DNA of 19,788 bases. Source: F1-20-MAGs119 sp041164425 (lineage in GTDB: Bacteria; Actinomycetota; Acidimicrobiia; Acidimicrobiales; Ilumatobacteraceae). Location of the stretch: positions 1 to 19,788 of the forward strand of contig JBEAPO010000149.1 in assembly GCA_041164425.1 (NCBI GenBank). The letters run 5' to 3'. Of this stretch, positions 7,276 through 14,262 are shown piece after piece. Numbering within the stretch: the first letter of the stretch is position 1; every line of letters starts with the position of its first letter. The notes beneath the pieces were generated by a model. It was not told the DNA's origin, did no database searches, and worked only from the letters and a program-made list of their open reading frames with translations. Position numbers and translations under genes: made by a program.

Positions 7276-7278
7276 CCC

Positions 7279-8868
7279 ATGACCCCGCCGCCGACCACCG
7301 ACGTCACCGCCGAAGCGGCACGGCGCCGCACTTTTGCGATCATCTCGCACCCCGACGCGGGCAAGACCACGCTCACCGAGAAGTTCCTCCTCTACGCGGG
7401 AGCGGTACAAGAGGCAGGGGCGGTGCGCGCCCGGGCCGGACGCCGGGCCGCCACCTCCGACTGGATGGATCTGGAGAAGCAGCGTGGAATCTCCATTTCC
7501 TCCGCCGTGCTGCAGTTTCCCTACCGCGGCCACACGTTCAACCTGCTCGACACGCCCGGTCACCGCGACTTTTCCGAGGACACCTACCGCGTCCTCGCGG
7601 CCGTCGACTCGGTGGTGATGGTCCTCGACACCGCGAAGGGCATCGAGGCGCAGACACTCAAACTGTTCCAGGTCTGCCGCTCGCGCAACCTTCCGGTCAT
7701 CACCTTCTTCAACAAGTACGATCGACCGGGCCGCGACCCGCTCGAACTGCTCGACGAGGTCGAAGAACAGATCGGTCTGAAGCCCACCCCCGTCACGTGG
7801 CCCGTCGGTATTCCCGGCGACTTCCGCGGCGTGATCGACCGTCGCACGGGCGACTTCGTGCGCTTCGTGCGCACGGCGCACGGCGCCGAGCTGTCGCCGG
7901 AAGAAGTGGTGTCGCCGGACGAGGCCGCATCAGCCGAGGGATCGGCGTGGACCGCGGCACTCGACGGATGTTCGTTGCTCGACGCGATCGGCGCGAACCT
8001 CGACACCGATACTTACCTCGCCGGCATCACCACGCCGGTGTTCGTCGGTTCCGCGCTCACCAATTTCGGAATTCGCATGCTCCTCGATGCCGTTGTCGAC
8101 CTCGCGCCCGCTCCCGCGCCACGGTCCGACGTGAATGACAAAGAGCGCGCGATAGACGCGCCTTTCTCGGCCTTCGTCTTCAAGATCCAGGCCAACATGG
8201 ACCCCAACCACCGTGACCGCCTCGCCTTCGCACGCGTGTGTTCGGGGATGTTCGAACGCGGCATGGATGCCACGTGCACGCGATCGAGACGCCTCGTCGC
8301 CACAAAGTACGCCACGACCGCGTTCGGCAGCGACCGCGAAACCGTCGAGGTCGCCTATCCGGGCGACATCATTGGCCTCATCAACGCCAATGATCTACGC
8401 ATCGGCGACACGCTCTATGCGGACGACGCGGTCGAGTTCCCCGGCGTGCCGCGCTTCGAACCCGAAGTGTTCGCCACCGCACGACCGCTCGACTCCGGTC
8501 GCTTCAAACAGTTCCGCAAGGGTTTGGCCCAACTCGACGAAGAAGGCGTGGTGCAGGTGTTGCGCGATCCAGACCTTGGCGACAGTGATCCGATTCTCGC
8601 CGCGGTCGGTGCGCTGCAGCTGGAAGTGTTCGCGCACCGTCTCGCGGGCGAATTCAATGCCCCCATCGAGGTGCGCCCAACCGTGTACCAAGCGATCCGC
8701 CTCACCGACAAAGCCAGCATTCCGCGCCTGCAGGCCATCGGCGGAATTCGCATCCTGAAACGCAGCGACGAGGCGTTGGTCGCACTCTTTGAGAACAAGT
8801 TCCGACTGCAACGTCTTCTTGCCGACGAACCGGAACTCACACTGACTCCGATTCTCGCCGGAAACTAG
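7279..8868 (+). CDS. prfC: Peptide chain release factor 3 (RF3), GTPase
   Basis: 529 residues, full length for RF3. The GTPase motifs are in order: G1 HPDAGKTTLTEK, the WMDLEKQRGISISSAV segment (G2) typical of RF3 rather than EF-G, G3 DTPGHRDFSEDTYR and G4 NKYDRPGRDPLELLDE (more often NKxDR with Leu or Met at x). The domain II and III regions follow, with the RF3-like end HRLAGEFNAP...RPTVYQAIR. RF3 uses GTP to recycle RF1/RF2 from the ribosome after termination. I chose ATG 7279 because the upstream in-frame extension to 7189 would run over the divergent oxidoreductase gene. The gene stands alone. Its TAG stop shares the palindrome CTAG with the convergent ANTAR gene's stop. Confidence 0.93.
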   Translation: MTPPPTTDVTAEAARRRTFAIISHPDAGKTTLTEKFLLYAGAVQEAGAVRARAGRRAATSDWMDLEKQRGISISSAVLQFPYRGHTFNLLDTPGHRDFSEDTYRVLAAVDSVVMVLDTAKGIEAQTLKLFQVCRSRNLPVITFFNKYDRPGRDPLELLDEVEEQIGLKPTPVTWPVGIPGDFRGVIDRRTGDFVRFVRTAHGAELSPEEVVSPDEAASAEGSAWTAALDGCSLLDAIGANLDTDTYLAGITTPVFVGSALTNFGIRMLLDAVVDLAPAPAPRSDVNDKERAIDAPFSAFVFKIQANMDPNHRDRLAFARVCSGMFERGMDATCTRSRRLVATKYATTAFGSDRETVEVAYPGDIIGLINANDLRIGDTLYADDAVEFPGVPRFEPEVFATARPLDSGRFKQFRKGLAQLDEEGVVQVLRDPDLGDSDPILAAVGALQLEVFAHRLAGEFNAPIEVRPTVYQAIRLTDKASIPRLQAIGGIRILKRSDEALVALFENKFRLQRLLADEPELTLTPILAGN

Positions 8869-9089
8869 CGTCCGACCGACGCAGATCCGTCGTGGTCCCG
8901 AACCACCTCGGCCGCAACAAGATGAATCGCCACCCGCCGACGGCGCGCCTCGGCGCGAAGCGTCTCGAATGCGTCTCGCGTCGGCAGACCGCGCTGCACG
9001 GCAATGATCCCCTTCGCTTGCTCGATCACGACACGTGAGTCGAGCGCGGTGCGAAGCTGGCGCACGACGTCATCCGTGTCACTCTGCAT
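8865..9089 (-). CDS. Stand-alone ANTAR-domain protein (putative RNA-binding antiterminator)
   Basis: 74 residues that are essentially only an ANTAR domain. The core LRTALDSRVVIEQAKGIIAV (about 12-31) followed by AFETLRAEARRRRVAIHLVA matches the family's three-helix pattern with the conserved SR-VIEQAKG and AF-LR-A. ANTAR domains bind paired RNA hairpins to prevent transcription termination and are normally fused to receiver or GAF domains; none is present here. It starts six bases after the response regulator stop, so the two are co-transcribed, and the regulator may supply the missing signal input (inference). Its stop overlaps the prfC stop by four bases. RNA targets not identifiable in the window. 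Confidence 0.82.
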   Translation of the reverse strand: MQSDTDDVVRQLRTALDSRVVIEQAKGIIAVQRGLPTRDAFETLRAEARRRRVAIHLVAAEVVRDHDGSASVGR

Positions 9090-9095
9090 GGATGG

Positions 9096-9749
9096 TCATT
9101 TCGGGCCGACCGGCGAATCGAGGACGAACGGGTCGAGCGCGGTAACCATCAGTGCCAACTGCGTGCGATTGTCGCGACCGAGCAGACCCAACAGCCGCGA
9201 GATGCGGTTACGCACGGTTTGTGCACTGAGAAATACGCGCTGGCTGATCTGTTTGTCGGTCATACCCTGCGCAATGAGCGAGAGAATCTCGCGGTCTGTT
9301 GCACCGAGATCGCGGTACGCGAGCAGACCCTTCTCGTCCAGTCGTTCCTTTGCCGCGCGGCGTGCGAAGTCATCGAGCATCCGACGGCCGCTCACGGCAT
9401 TACGCACCCGTGCTGCAACCTCTTTGGCCGAACACGACTTGTCGATGACATCGAACGCTCCCAACCGCCCCGCCTCGAAGAGGAGGTCGTCGGACGGAAA
9501 CCCCGTCAGAACGATCGAGCGACAATCGGGCAGCGTCCCGCGCAGATGTTCGACGAGAGCAAGGCCACTCTCCCCCGCCAGGTGCAGGTCGATGAGGGCT
9601 GCATCGAACTGTTCGCGCGACGCGGCTTGCACGGCGCCGGCAACCGTACCGACTGACGCCAACACTCGGAAGTCACCGTCGCTCTCGAGGGCCGACCCGA
9701 GCGACTCTCGAACGAGGGTGTGGTCGTCGCACAACAGCGTCTTGATCAT
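9096..9749 (-). CDS. NarL/FixJ-type response regulator (receiver + LuxR HTH)
   Basis: 217 residues. The receiver domain (1-120) has the acidic pair D8/D9, phosphoacceptor D54 in ALIDLHLAGESG, T82 and K104. The LuxR-type helix-turn-helix (about 148-205) contains LGATDREILSLIAQGMTDKQ and the recognition helix SAQTVRNRISRLLG. It should act as a phosphorylation-controlled DNA-binding activator or repressor; no sensor kinase is nearby. I chose ATG 9749 because AGGAG (9761-9757) precedes it by seven bases. The frame stays open to 10289, but that stretch overlaps the peptidase gene and has no domain. Co-transcribed with the ANTAR gene downstream. The ribosome binding site may be masked by a complementary upstream segment. 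Confidence 0.92.
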   Translation of the reverse strand: MIKTLLCDDHTLVRESLGSALESDGDFRVLASVGTVAGAVQAASREQFDAALIDLHLAGESGLALVEHLRGTLPDCRSIVLTGFPSDDLLFEAGRLGAFDVIDKSCSAKEVAARVRNAVSGRRMLDDFARRAAKERLDEKGLLAYRDLGATDREILSLIAQGMTDKQISQRVFLSAQTVRNRISRLLGLLGRDNRTQLALMVTALDPFVLDSPVGPK

Positions 9750-9751
9750 GT

Positions 9752-9843
9752 GATGTCTCCTTTGTCCGCACCGCCTCCGCCGGGCCGTGCACGTGGTGGA
9801 CACGCAGTTAAGACGACCCCGGCGGTCTCTGTCAGGAGACATC
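9752..9843 (-). promoter_or_regulatory. 10-bp inverted repeat that pairs with the response-regulator ribosome binding site
   Basis: Plus-strand 9752-9761 (GATGTCTCCT) and 9834-9843 (AGGAGACATC) are perfect inverted copies. In the minus-strand message the upstream copy reads GATGTCTCCT and can pair over 10 bp with AGGAGACATC, which contains the Shine-Dalgarno sequence two bases before the ATG. The intervening loop is 72 nt. This could sequester the ribosome binding site, or be a split protein-binding site. Pairing is seen; function is inferred. Confidence 0.45.
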
Positions 9844-9861
9844 CGTACCGAATGCGGTCCG

Positions 9862-10941
9862 TCACGGATCAGGCAGGTCGGCAATCGACCGAAGGTACGT
9901 GTCCATTTGCCGCTCGAATGCACCGAGCGACATTCCGTATGTCGCGTGGAACGCACCAGAGAAGTTCCGTGACTTCGCCGCCTCGCGGAACAACGTGGCA
10001 ATGACGACGAGTCCACCCTTACGTGCGATGAGGTATTCGACCGCGAGCGCACCCAGGTAGTACTCGCAACCCGCGAAGTAATCGGACTCGACCCGAAAAC
10101 GGCGCAACGACGCACCACAGGAATAGCCCCAATCCGCGAATTTACGCAGACGCACCACGTGAAAGGTCGCATACGACATACGCGCGGAGAATGCCTGCAC
10201 GCGCGCGATGCCCGCCATGACTTCCGCAAATCCCTCACGCATCCACGCAGGCTCGTCGGGCGCAACGACACCGTCAGTCGTCGACGCACGCACGACGTGC
10301 GCCCACTCGTGTGCGAGTCCCGAAATGTTGCGGTCGGCGACCCGGTAGTTCAATCTGTTGAACGCTGGTTCCGGCAGTGACTCCATTCGTTCCGTCAACA
10401 CGTCACCCGCGCTGCGGAGGAAGTAGTAGCCCGTCAGGTTGATGACGATCACGCTCCGGTTGCAGACCGCCTCTCCCATGAGATGCACGCCACCCGTTCG
10501 CACGAGGTTCGGATAGCAGTCGAGGAGCGCAAGGCTTTCGTTGATGAAACGTTGGGTTCGAGCAACCACGATGTGAGTGCGACCCAACCGGACGAGCCCC
10601 ATCTGCGCGACCAGCACCTGCACCCGTCGCAACACCGCCTGCGACAACTCGAGAGTTCTGCTACCACGTGCCGAATCCTCGACCTTCCATTCGACGATTG
10701 GTAGAGCCGGTGGCGCACCGTCGGCAAGCGCACTGATCCTGCGCCCCATTTGCCGAACGGTGGCGTACTCCTGCCGTGTCATCAAAACTTTCACCGGCGC
10801 GAAGTGACGACCGAGCACCGGGTCGACGCCGACGAGAACAGTGTCGGAGCGTGCGAACGCCGTCGCACCGAGCACCGTGCTGCCCATGAGCACAATCACC
10901 ACGAGACGTCGACGGAAATGCGACACGAATTGAACCAACAC
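9862..10941 (-). CDS. Putative secreted/membrane-anchored gluzincin metallopeptidase
   Basis: 359 residues with an N-terminal signal peptide or anchor (basic HFRRR, then a hydrophobic stretch about 13-30 ending ATAFA). The zinc motif H211-E-W-A-H215 is followed 20 residues later by WMREGFAE, where E236 is the likely third ligand; HExxH plus W..EG(F)A is the gluzincin arrangement seen in M1-like and peptidase-MA-like proteins. I cannot assign a named family or substrate. The GTG at 10941 was taken as start because a TAGGTT -10-like element would place the transcript start exactly on it (leaderless); GTG 10926 is an alternative. It is divergent from the wall-protein gene. The downstream response regulator, 112 bases away on the same strand, might be read through. 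Confidence 0.7.
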   Translation of the reverse strand: MLVQFVSHFRRRLVVIVLMGSTVLGATAFARSDTVLVGVDPVLGRHFAPVKVLMTRQEYATVRQMGRRISALADGAPPALPIVEWKVEDSARGSRTLELSQAVLRRVQVLVAQMGLVRLGRTHIVVARTQRFINESLALLDCYPNLVRTGGVHLMGEAVCNRSVIVINLTGYYFLRSAGDVLTERMESLPEPAFNRLNYRVADRNISGLAHEWAHVVRASTTDGVVAPDEPAWMREGFAEVMAGIARVQAFSARMSYATFHVVRLRKFADWGYSCGASLRRFRVESDYFAGCEYYLGALAVEYLIARKGGLVVIATLFREAAKSRNFSGAFHATYGMSLGAFERQMDTYLRSIADLPDP

Positions 10942-10953
10942 ACGAGGAACCTA
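10941..10953 (-). promoter_or_regulatory. Candidate leaderless promoter (-10) for the metallopeptidase gene
   Basis: Minus-strand TAGGTT (10953-10948) fits TAnnnT and would put transcription start at 10941, the first base of the proposed GTG. There is no Shine-Dalgarno at a useful distance, consistent with leaderless translation. No convincing -35. Confidence 0.35.
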
Positions 10954-11013
10954 GGAAGTCCCTTTCGGTGAACGTCGTGAGGATTGTCGCGCATATGTGA
11001 AGTCGCCCTCTGT

Positions 11014-11019
11014 TAGCTT
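11014..11019 (+). promoter_or_regulatory. Candidate -10 element for the wall-protein operon
   Basis: TAGCTT within GTTAGCTTG fits TAnnnT and predicts a start near 11026, giving a leader of about 48 bases. Unlike the other promoters proposed here, the gene has a strong Shine-Dalgarno, AGGGAGG at 11062-11068, five bases before the ATG. No clear -35. Confidence 0.3.
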
Positions 11020-11026
11020 GCGGATC

Positions 11027-11047
11027 CTGATCCCGGACCCCGATCAG
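11027..11047 (+). other. Small hairpin followed by TTTT in the wall-protein leader
   Basis: CTGATC (11027-11032) and GATCAG (11042-11047) form a 6-bp inverted repeat with a nine-base loop, followed at once by TTTT. It lies at the 5' end of the predicted leader. It could be a weak attenuator, a 5' stabilising stem or an operator; the stem is short and only half GC, so it may also be chance. Confidence 0.3.
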
Positions 11048-11073
11048 TTTTCCGACACGACAGGGAGGCTGAC

Positions 11074-13074
11074 ATGGGTTCCTCGACGGGCAAGAACACG
11101 GTGATCGAATTGCATTCGGGTCGCCACAGGATCGCTTCCTTGTTGCGGCGACGACGTTCTTCGGTGGCGTCGGCTCTCGGATTCACGTTGGGCGTGGTCG
11201 GAATTCTGACCTTCGCCGCAGTCACACCGGCCGACGCCAAAGCCGCGGTGTCACTCAGTCAATGTGCGAACCTCGGCACGATTTGCGACACAACACATCC
11301 TGAACGGTGGCAAAACGGAAATCTCACTCACAACGATTCGCTGTATTACGAGGGTGCGAGCGTGCCGTACCGTGCCGTACTCTCCGACCTGACGGTCGGC
11401 ACAACGTACGCCGTGACGATCGAGTGGGATTCGACGCAATCGGGCAAACATGCGCTCGATTATCTGACATCGTTCGACCGCAGCGTGCCCGGTGCTGACC
11501 CGTGTGCCGGCTACACGTGCGGTGCCGCAACACAGCTTGCGATCCCGGTCGACCCGAACGTGGAGTCGGCCGGCGTCACCGAGGTGACGAGCCGCTTCTT
11601 CACCGCCTACGGGGCGACTTTCCCCGCCGGAGGTAGCACGGTTGAAAATTCGGGCGACTTGTGCGGCACGTCGACGTGCCTCGTCGCATCCAACCCGTCG
11701 GCGCACGTGCTTTCGGGTGCCTACTCGGGAACCAGCCAGACCAGTATCACGGTTCACGTCACCGCTTCGAGCGATCGGGTCATTCTCGCGTGGGGTGGCC
11801 ACATCGCGGAACGTGCCGACTGGGGGATGAACTCGGCTGCCGTCGCGATTTCCGGTTCGCCCTACCACATGCGATTGGTTGACCTCACTTGTTCGGACTC
11901 CACGAATTGTGGCGCCGGCAACCAAGATCGAGCGCTTTCGAACCTCGCCGTCGTTTATCCCGCCTCGCTGACCATCGTGAAGGAGGCATCGGTCGAAAGC
12001 CCGACCGAGTTCTCGTTCACCGGCACACCCTCGCTGCTGTCGGACTTCTCCCTCGTCGACGACGGCACCACCGCGAACACGCGGACGTTTGCGAACATCA
12101 CCGACTTTCGGACCTACACAGTGAACGAAACCGCGGGCACCAACTTCAGTCTCACATCGACTGACTGCAACGTGGTTGCACAAAACGCAGGCGAGTGGTC
12201 GCCGACTGCGACAGGGGTGTCGATCGACCTTCGCGAAGGTGAGATCGCAACCTGCACCTTCCGCAACACGATCATTGGATCGGGCTCGATCAACCTGCAA
12301 AAAGCGGCCGACCCGACCAGCTACGACGAGGTCGGCGACGTCATCACCTACACGTATGTCATCTCGAACGACGGCGACCTGCCGATCGGCCCCACACAGT
12401 TCACCGTCACCGACGATCAGTTGAACGACGGAGAACCTTTCGACTGTGGACCATCAAACCAAACCCTGGTGGTTGATGCCACTTTCACCTGTACCGCGAC
12501 TTACACGATCGTCGCCGCCGACCTCGACAAGGCATCGGTGACCAACGTGGCAACCGCCTCGGGAGGCGGCTACACATCGCCACAACGCACGACGACGGTC
12601 AACGCGGTGATCATTCCACCCACAACCACGACAACAAGCACAACATCGACAACAACCACAACATCGACCTCGACTACCTCGACGACGATCGCGGCCACCA
12701 CCACGACTACCGCGCCGACAACCACCGCAGCACCGTCGACAACCGCAGCACCGACAACCACCGCAGCACCGACCACCACGATTGCCTCCACCACAACCGC
12801 AGCACCGACAACCACTGCCGCGCCGACCACCACGATTGCCTCCACCACAACCGCAGCACCGGAGTTCCAGGCGATTCTCGCGCCGACGACGACCGTGCCC
12901 GCAGAAAGTGACTTCCTTGTTCTCTTCCCGGATGAACTACCGAACACCGGGGGCGGCTTCAACTGGCTGTTCCTGGCGGTGGCATTTGCACTGTTGGTAC
13001 TCGGCAGCCTCATCGGCTTCCTCAATCTGCGGTCGACATCGGCGAAGAGCAGCAACAGAAACGGAAAGGACTGA
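11074..13074 (+). CDS. Sortase-anchored (LPNTG) surface protein with Thr-rich stalk
   Basis: 666 residues. An extended N-terminus (about 32 residues) precedes a hydrophobic signal segment (about 33-50) ending near PADAKA. A Cys-containing extracellular domain of unknown family follows (about 58-295). Next come a beta-rich repeat-type domain (about 296-400, starting SLTIVKEASVESPTEF, ending ATCTFRNT) and a DUF11/DUF7507-like domain (about 405-510, LQKAADPTSYDEVGDVITYT to NVATASGGG). A Thr/Ala/Pro stalk covers 517-596. The C-terminus has a sortase signal: LPNTG at 622-626, a hydrophobic helix and a positively charged tail. It should be covalently attached to the cell wall. Start ATG 11074 has AGGGAGG five bases upstream. 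It begins an operon; the glycosyltransferase starts three bases after its stop. Ligand or enzymatic role unknown. Confidence 0.85.
   Translation: MGSSTGKNTVIELHSGRHRIASLLRRRRSSVASALGFTLGVVGILTFAAVTPADAKAAVSLSQCANLGTICDTTHPERWQNGNLTHNDSLYYEGASVPYRAVLSDLTVGTTYAVTIEWDSTQSGKHALDYLTSFDRSVPGADPCAGYTCGAATQLAIPVDPNVESAGVTEVTSRFFTAYGATFPAGGSTVENSGDLCGTSTCLVASNPSAHVLSGAYSGTSQTSITVHVTASSDRVILAWGGHIAERADWGMNSAAVAISGSPYHMRLVDLTCSDSTNCGAGNQDRALSNLAVVYPASLTIVKEASVESPTEFSFTGTPSLLSDFSLVDDGTTANTRTFANITDFRTYTVNETAGTNFSLTSTDCNVVAQNAGEWSPTATGVSIDLREGEIATCTFRNTIIGSGSINLQKAADPTSYDEVGDVITYTYVISNDGDLPIGPTQFTVTDDQLNDGEPFDCGPSNQTLVVDATFTCTATYTIVAADLDKASVTNVATASGGGYTSPQRTTTVNAVIIPPTTTTTSTTSTTTTTSTSTTSTTIAATTTTTAPTTTAAPSTTAAPTTTAAPTTTIASTTTAAPTTTAAPTTTIASTTTAAPEFQAILAPTTTVPAESDFLVLFPDELPNTGGGFNWLFLAVAFALLVLGSLIGFLNLRSTSAKSSNRNGKD
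12622..12861 (+). repeat. Low-complexity Thr/Ala/Pro-coding repeat with an exact 37-bp duplication at 54-bp spacing
   Basis: An ACC/ACA/ACG-rich tract encodes the stalk of the wall protein. Within it 12771-12807 and 12825-12861 are identical over 37 bp and lie 54 bp apart (18 codons), so the unit repeats in frame. Shorter repeats of a Thr-Ala-Ala-Pro unit lie just upstream. This is a coding repeat likely to vary in length between strains by slippage, not a CRISPR array. Confidence 0.85.
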
Positions 13075-13077
13075 ATC

Positions 13078-14262
13078 ATGACCGAATGGAGATCACCCGC
13101 ACTTGCCGTGCTCAGCACCTATCCCCCGACGCCGTGTGGTTTGGCCACGTTCGCGGCGGCCCTCACGAACGGGTTGTCCGAAATCGGCATCCGTGACGTC
13201 GGCGTCGTGCGTGCGGCCGTCGATGCAAGTAGGTCCGACGACATGCGCGTCGTTGCGGTGCTGCGACCGGGTTCGGATTCATCACGACGCGCCGTGGCAC
13301 GCCGTGTGAACGACTACGAGTGCCTACTTCTCCAACACGAGTACGGGATCTTCGGCGGAAACGACGGTGCGGAAGTGCTCGATCTACTTGCCGACGTCGA
13401 CGTTCCCGTCGTCACGACGTTGCACACCGTTCCGTTGAATCCGACGCTGTCCCAACGGTTGATTCTCGAGCGCGTTGTCGACGGGTCGGCGGCAGTTGTC
13501 ACGATGACCGACACCGCCAGGTCACGGCTCATTCACCGATACAACGTGGATCCGCTGAAGGCGACGACGATCGTTCATGGGGCGACTGTTCCCCGAACGC
13601 TCGACGCTCCCCTGCATTCCCGTGGGGCGACGTTCCTCACGTGGGGCCTGCTCGGCCCGGGCAAAGGAATCGAATGGGTCATCGATGCACTCGGCGTACT
13701 CGCGCGAAAGGGTCTCTCGGCTCGCTACATCGTCGCGGGCCGTACGCACCCCAGAGTGCTCGAAAACGACGGTGAGTCGTATCGCGACATGTTGATGCGG
13801 CGCGCCGCCGATCTGGGCGTTGATGATTGCGTGGAGTTCGACCCGTCGTATCGCCCGCTCGGTTCGCTGCTCGATCTCATCGCTCAGGCGACCTGCGTCA
13901 TCCTCCCGTACGACTCCGACGACCAGATCACCTCGGGTGTCCTCGTCGATGCGGTCGCAGCGGGAAGGCCGGTCATCGCGACGCGGTTCCCGCACGCGGA
14001 AGAGATACTCGCCGGCGGAGCCGGTCTCCTGGTTCCGCATGCATCTCCGCAACGTCTCGCCGACGCGATGGAGCAGATAATCAGCAACCGCGCCATGGTC
14101 GCGAACATGTCGATGGTGGCGGCATCGATGGCTCCGTCGTATCGGTGGACTTCGGTCGCCGCCGACTACGCCGACCTCGCCGCGCGCGTTGCCAATCCAT
14201 CGCCAGTCGCGACACCCGCACCGACCTTCTCGCGCGCCGCGGCATTCGGAGTCGGCCAATGA
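13078..14262 (+). CDS. GT4-family glycosyltransferase
   Basis: 394 residues with the two-lobed GT-B layout. The N-terminal lobe contains YPPTPCGLATFAAAL (15-29, the acceptor-side Gly loop) and LQHEYGIFGG (85-94). The C-terminal lobe contains FLTWGLLGPGKGIEWVIDAL (186-205) and the nucleotide-sugar region GVLVDAVAAGRPVI plus HAEEILAGGAGLLVP (306-320), where the E-x7-E-like pattern of retaining GT4 enzymes is recognisable. The sugar donor cannot be assigned; mannose is suggested only by the GH130 gene downstream. Its TGA overlaps the ATG of the next gene and it begins three bases after the wall-protein stop. Cytoplasmic; no signal or membrane segments. Confidence 0.85.
   Translation: MTEWRSPALAVLSTYPPTPCGLATFAAALTNGLSEIGIRDVGVVRAAVDASRSDDMRVVAVLRPGSDSSRRAVARRVNDYECLLLQHEYGIFGGNDGAEVLDLLADVDVPVVTTLHTVPLNPTLSQRLILERVVDGSAAVVTMTDTARSRLIHRYNVDPLKATTIVHGATVPRTLDAPLHSRGATFLTWGLLGPGKGIEWVIDALGVLARKGLSARYIVAGRTHPRVLENDGESYRDMLMRRAADLGVDDCVEFDPSYRPLGSLLDLIAQATCVILPYDSDDQITSGVLVDAVAAGRPVIATRFPHAEEILAGGAGLLVPHASPQRLADAMEQIISNRAMVANMSMVAASMAPSYRWTSVAADYADLAARVANPSPVATPAPTFSRAAAFGVGQ

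Noticed and set aside
9780..9850. Possible Rho-independent terminator between the peptidase and response-regulator genes
   Set aside because: Only short imperfect stems such as GACC/GGTC are present with no T-run on the minus strand.
9096..10289. A 397-codon frame extending the response regulator upstream
   Set aside because: The extension is antisense-like low-complexity sequence over the peptidase gene; ATG 9749 has a good ribosome binding site and gives the normal regulator length.
11251..12300. A 349-codon minus-strand frame under the wall-protein gene
   Set aside because: Arg- and Val-rich sequence with no recognisable domain, fully inside a well-supported secreted protein gene.
12622..12861. 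Possible CRISPR-like or tandem-repeat non-coding array
   Set aside because: Units are in frame, code for a Thr-rich stalk, and lack unique spacers of constant size.
12570..13118. A minus-strand Val-rich frame of 182 codons
   Set aside because: It is the mirror of the Thr-codon repeat in the wall protein (ACC/ACA/ACG read backwards gives Val codons) and has no domain.
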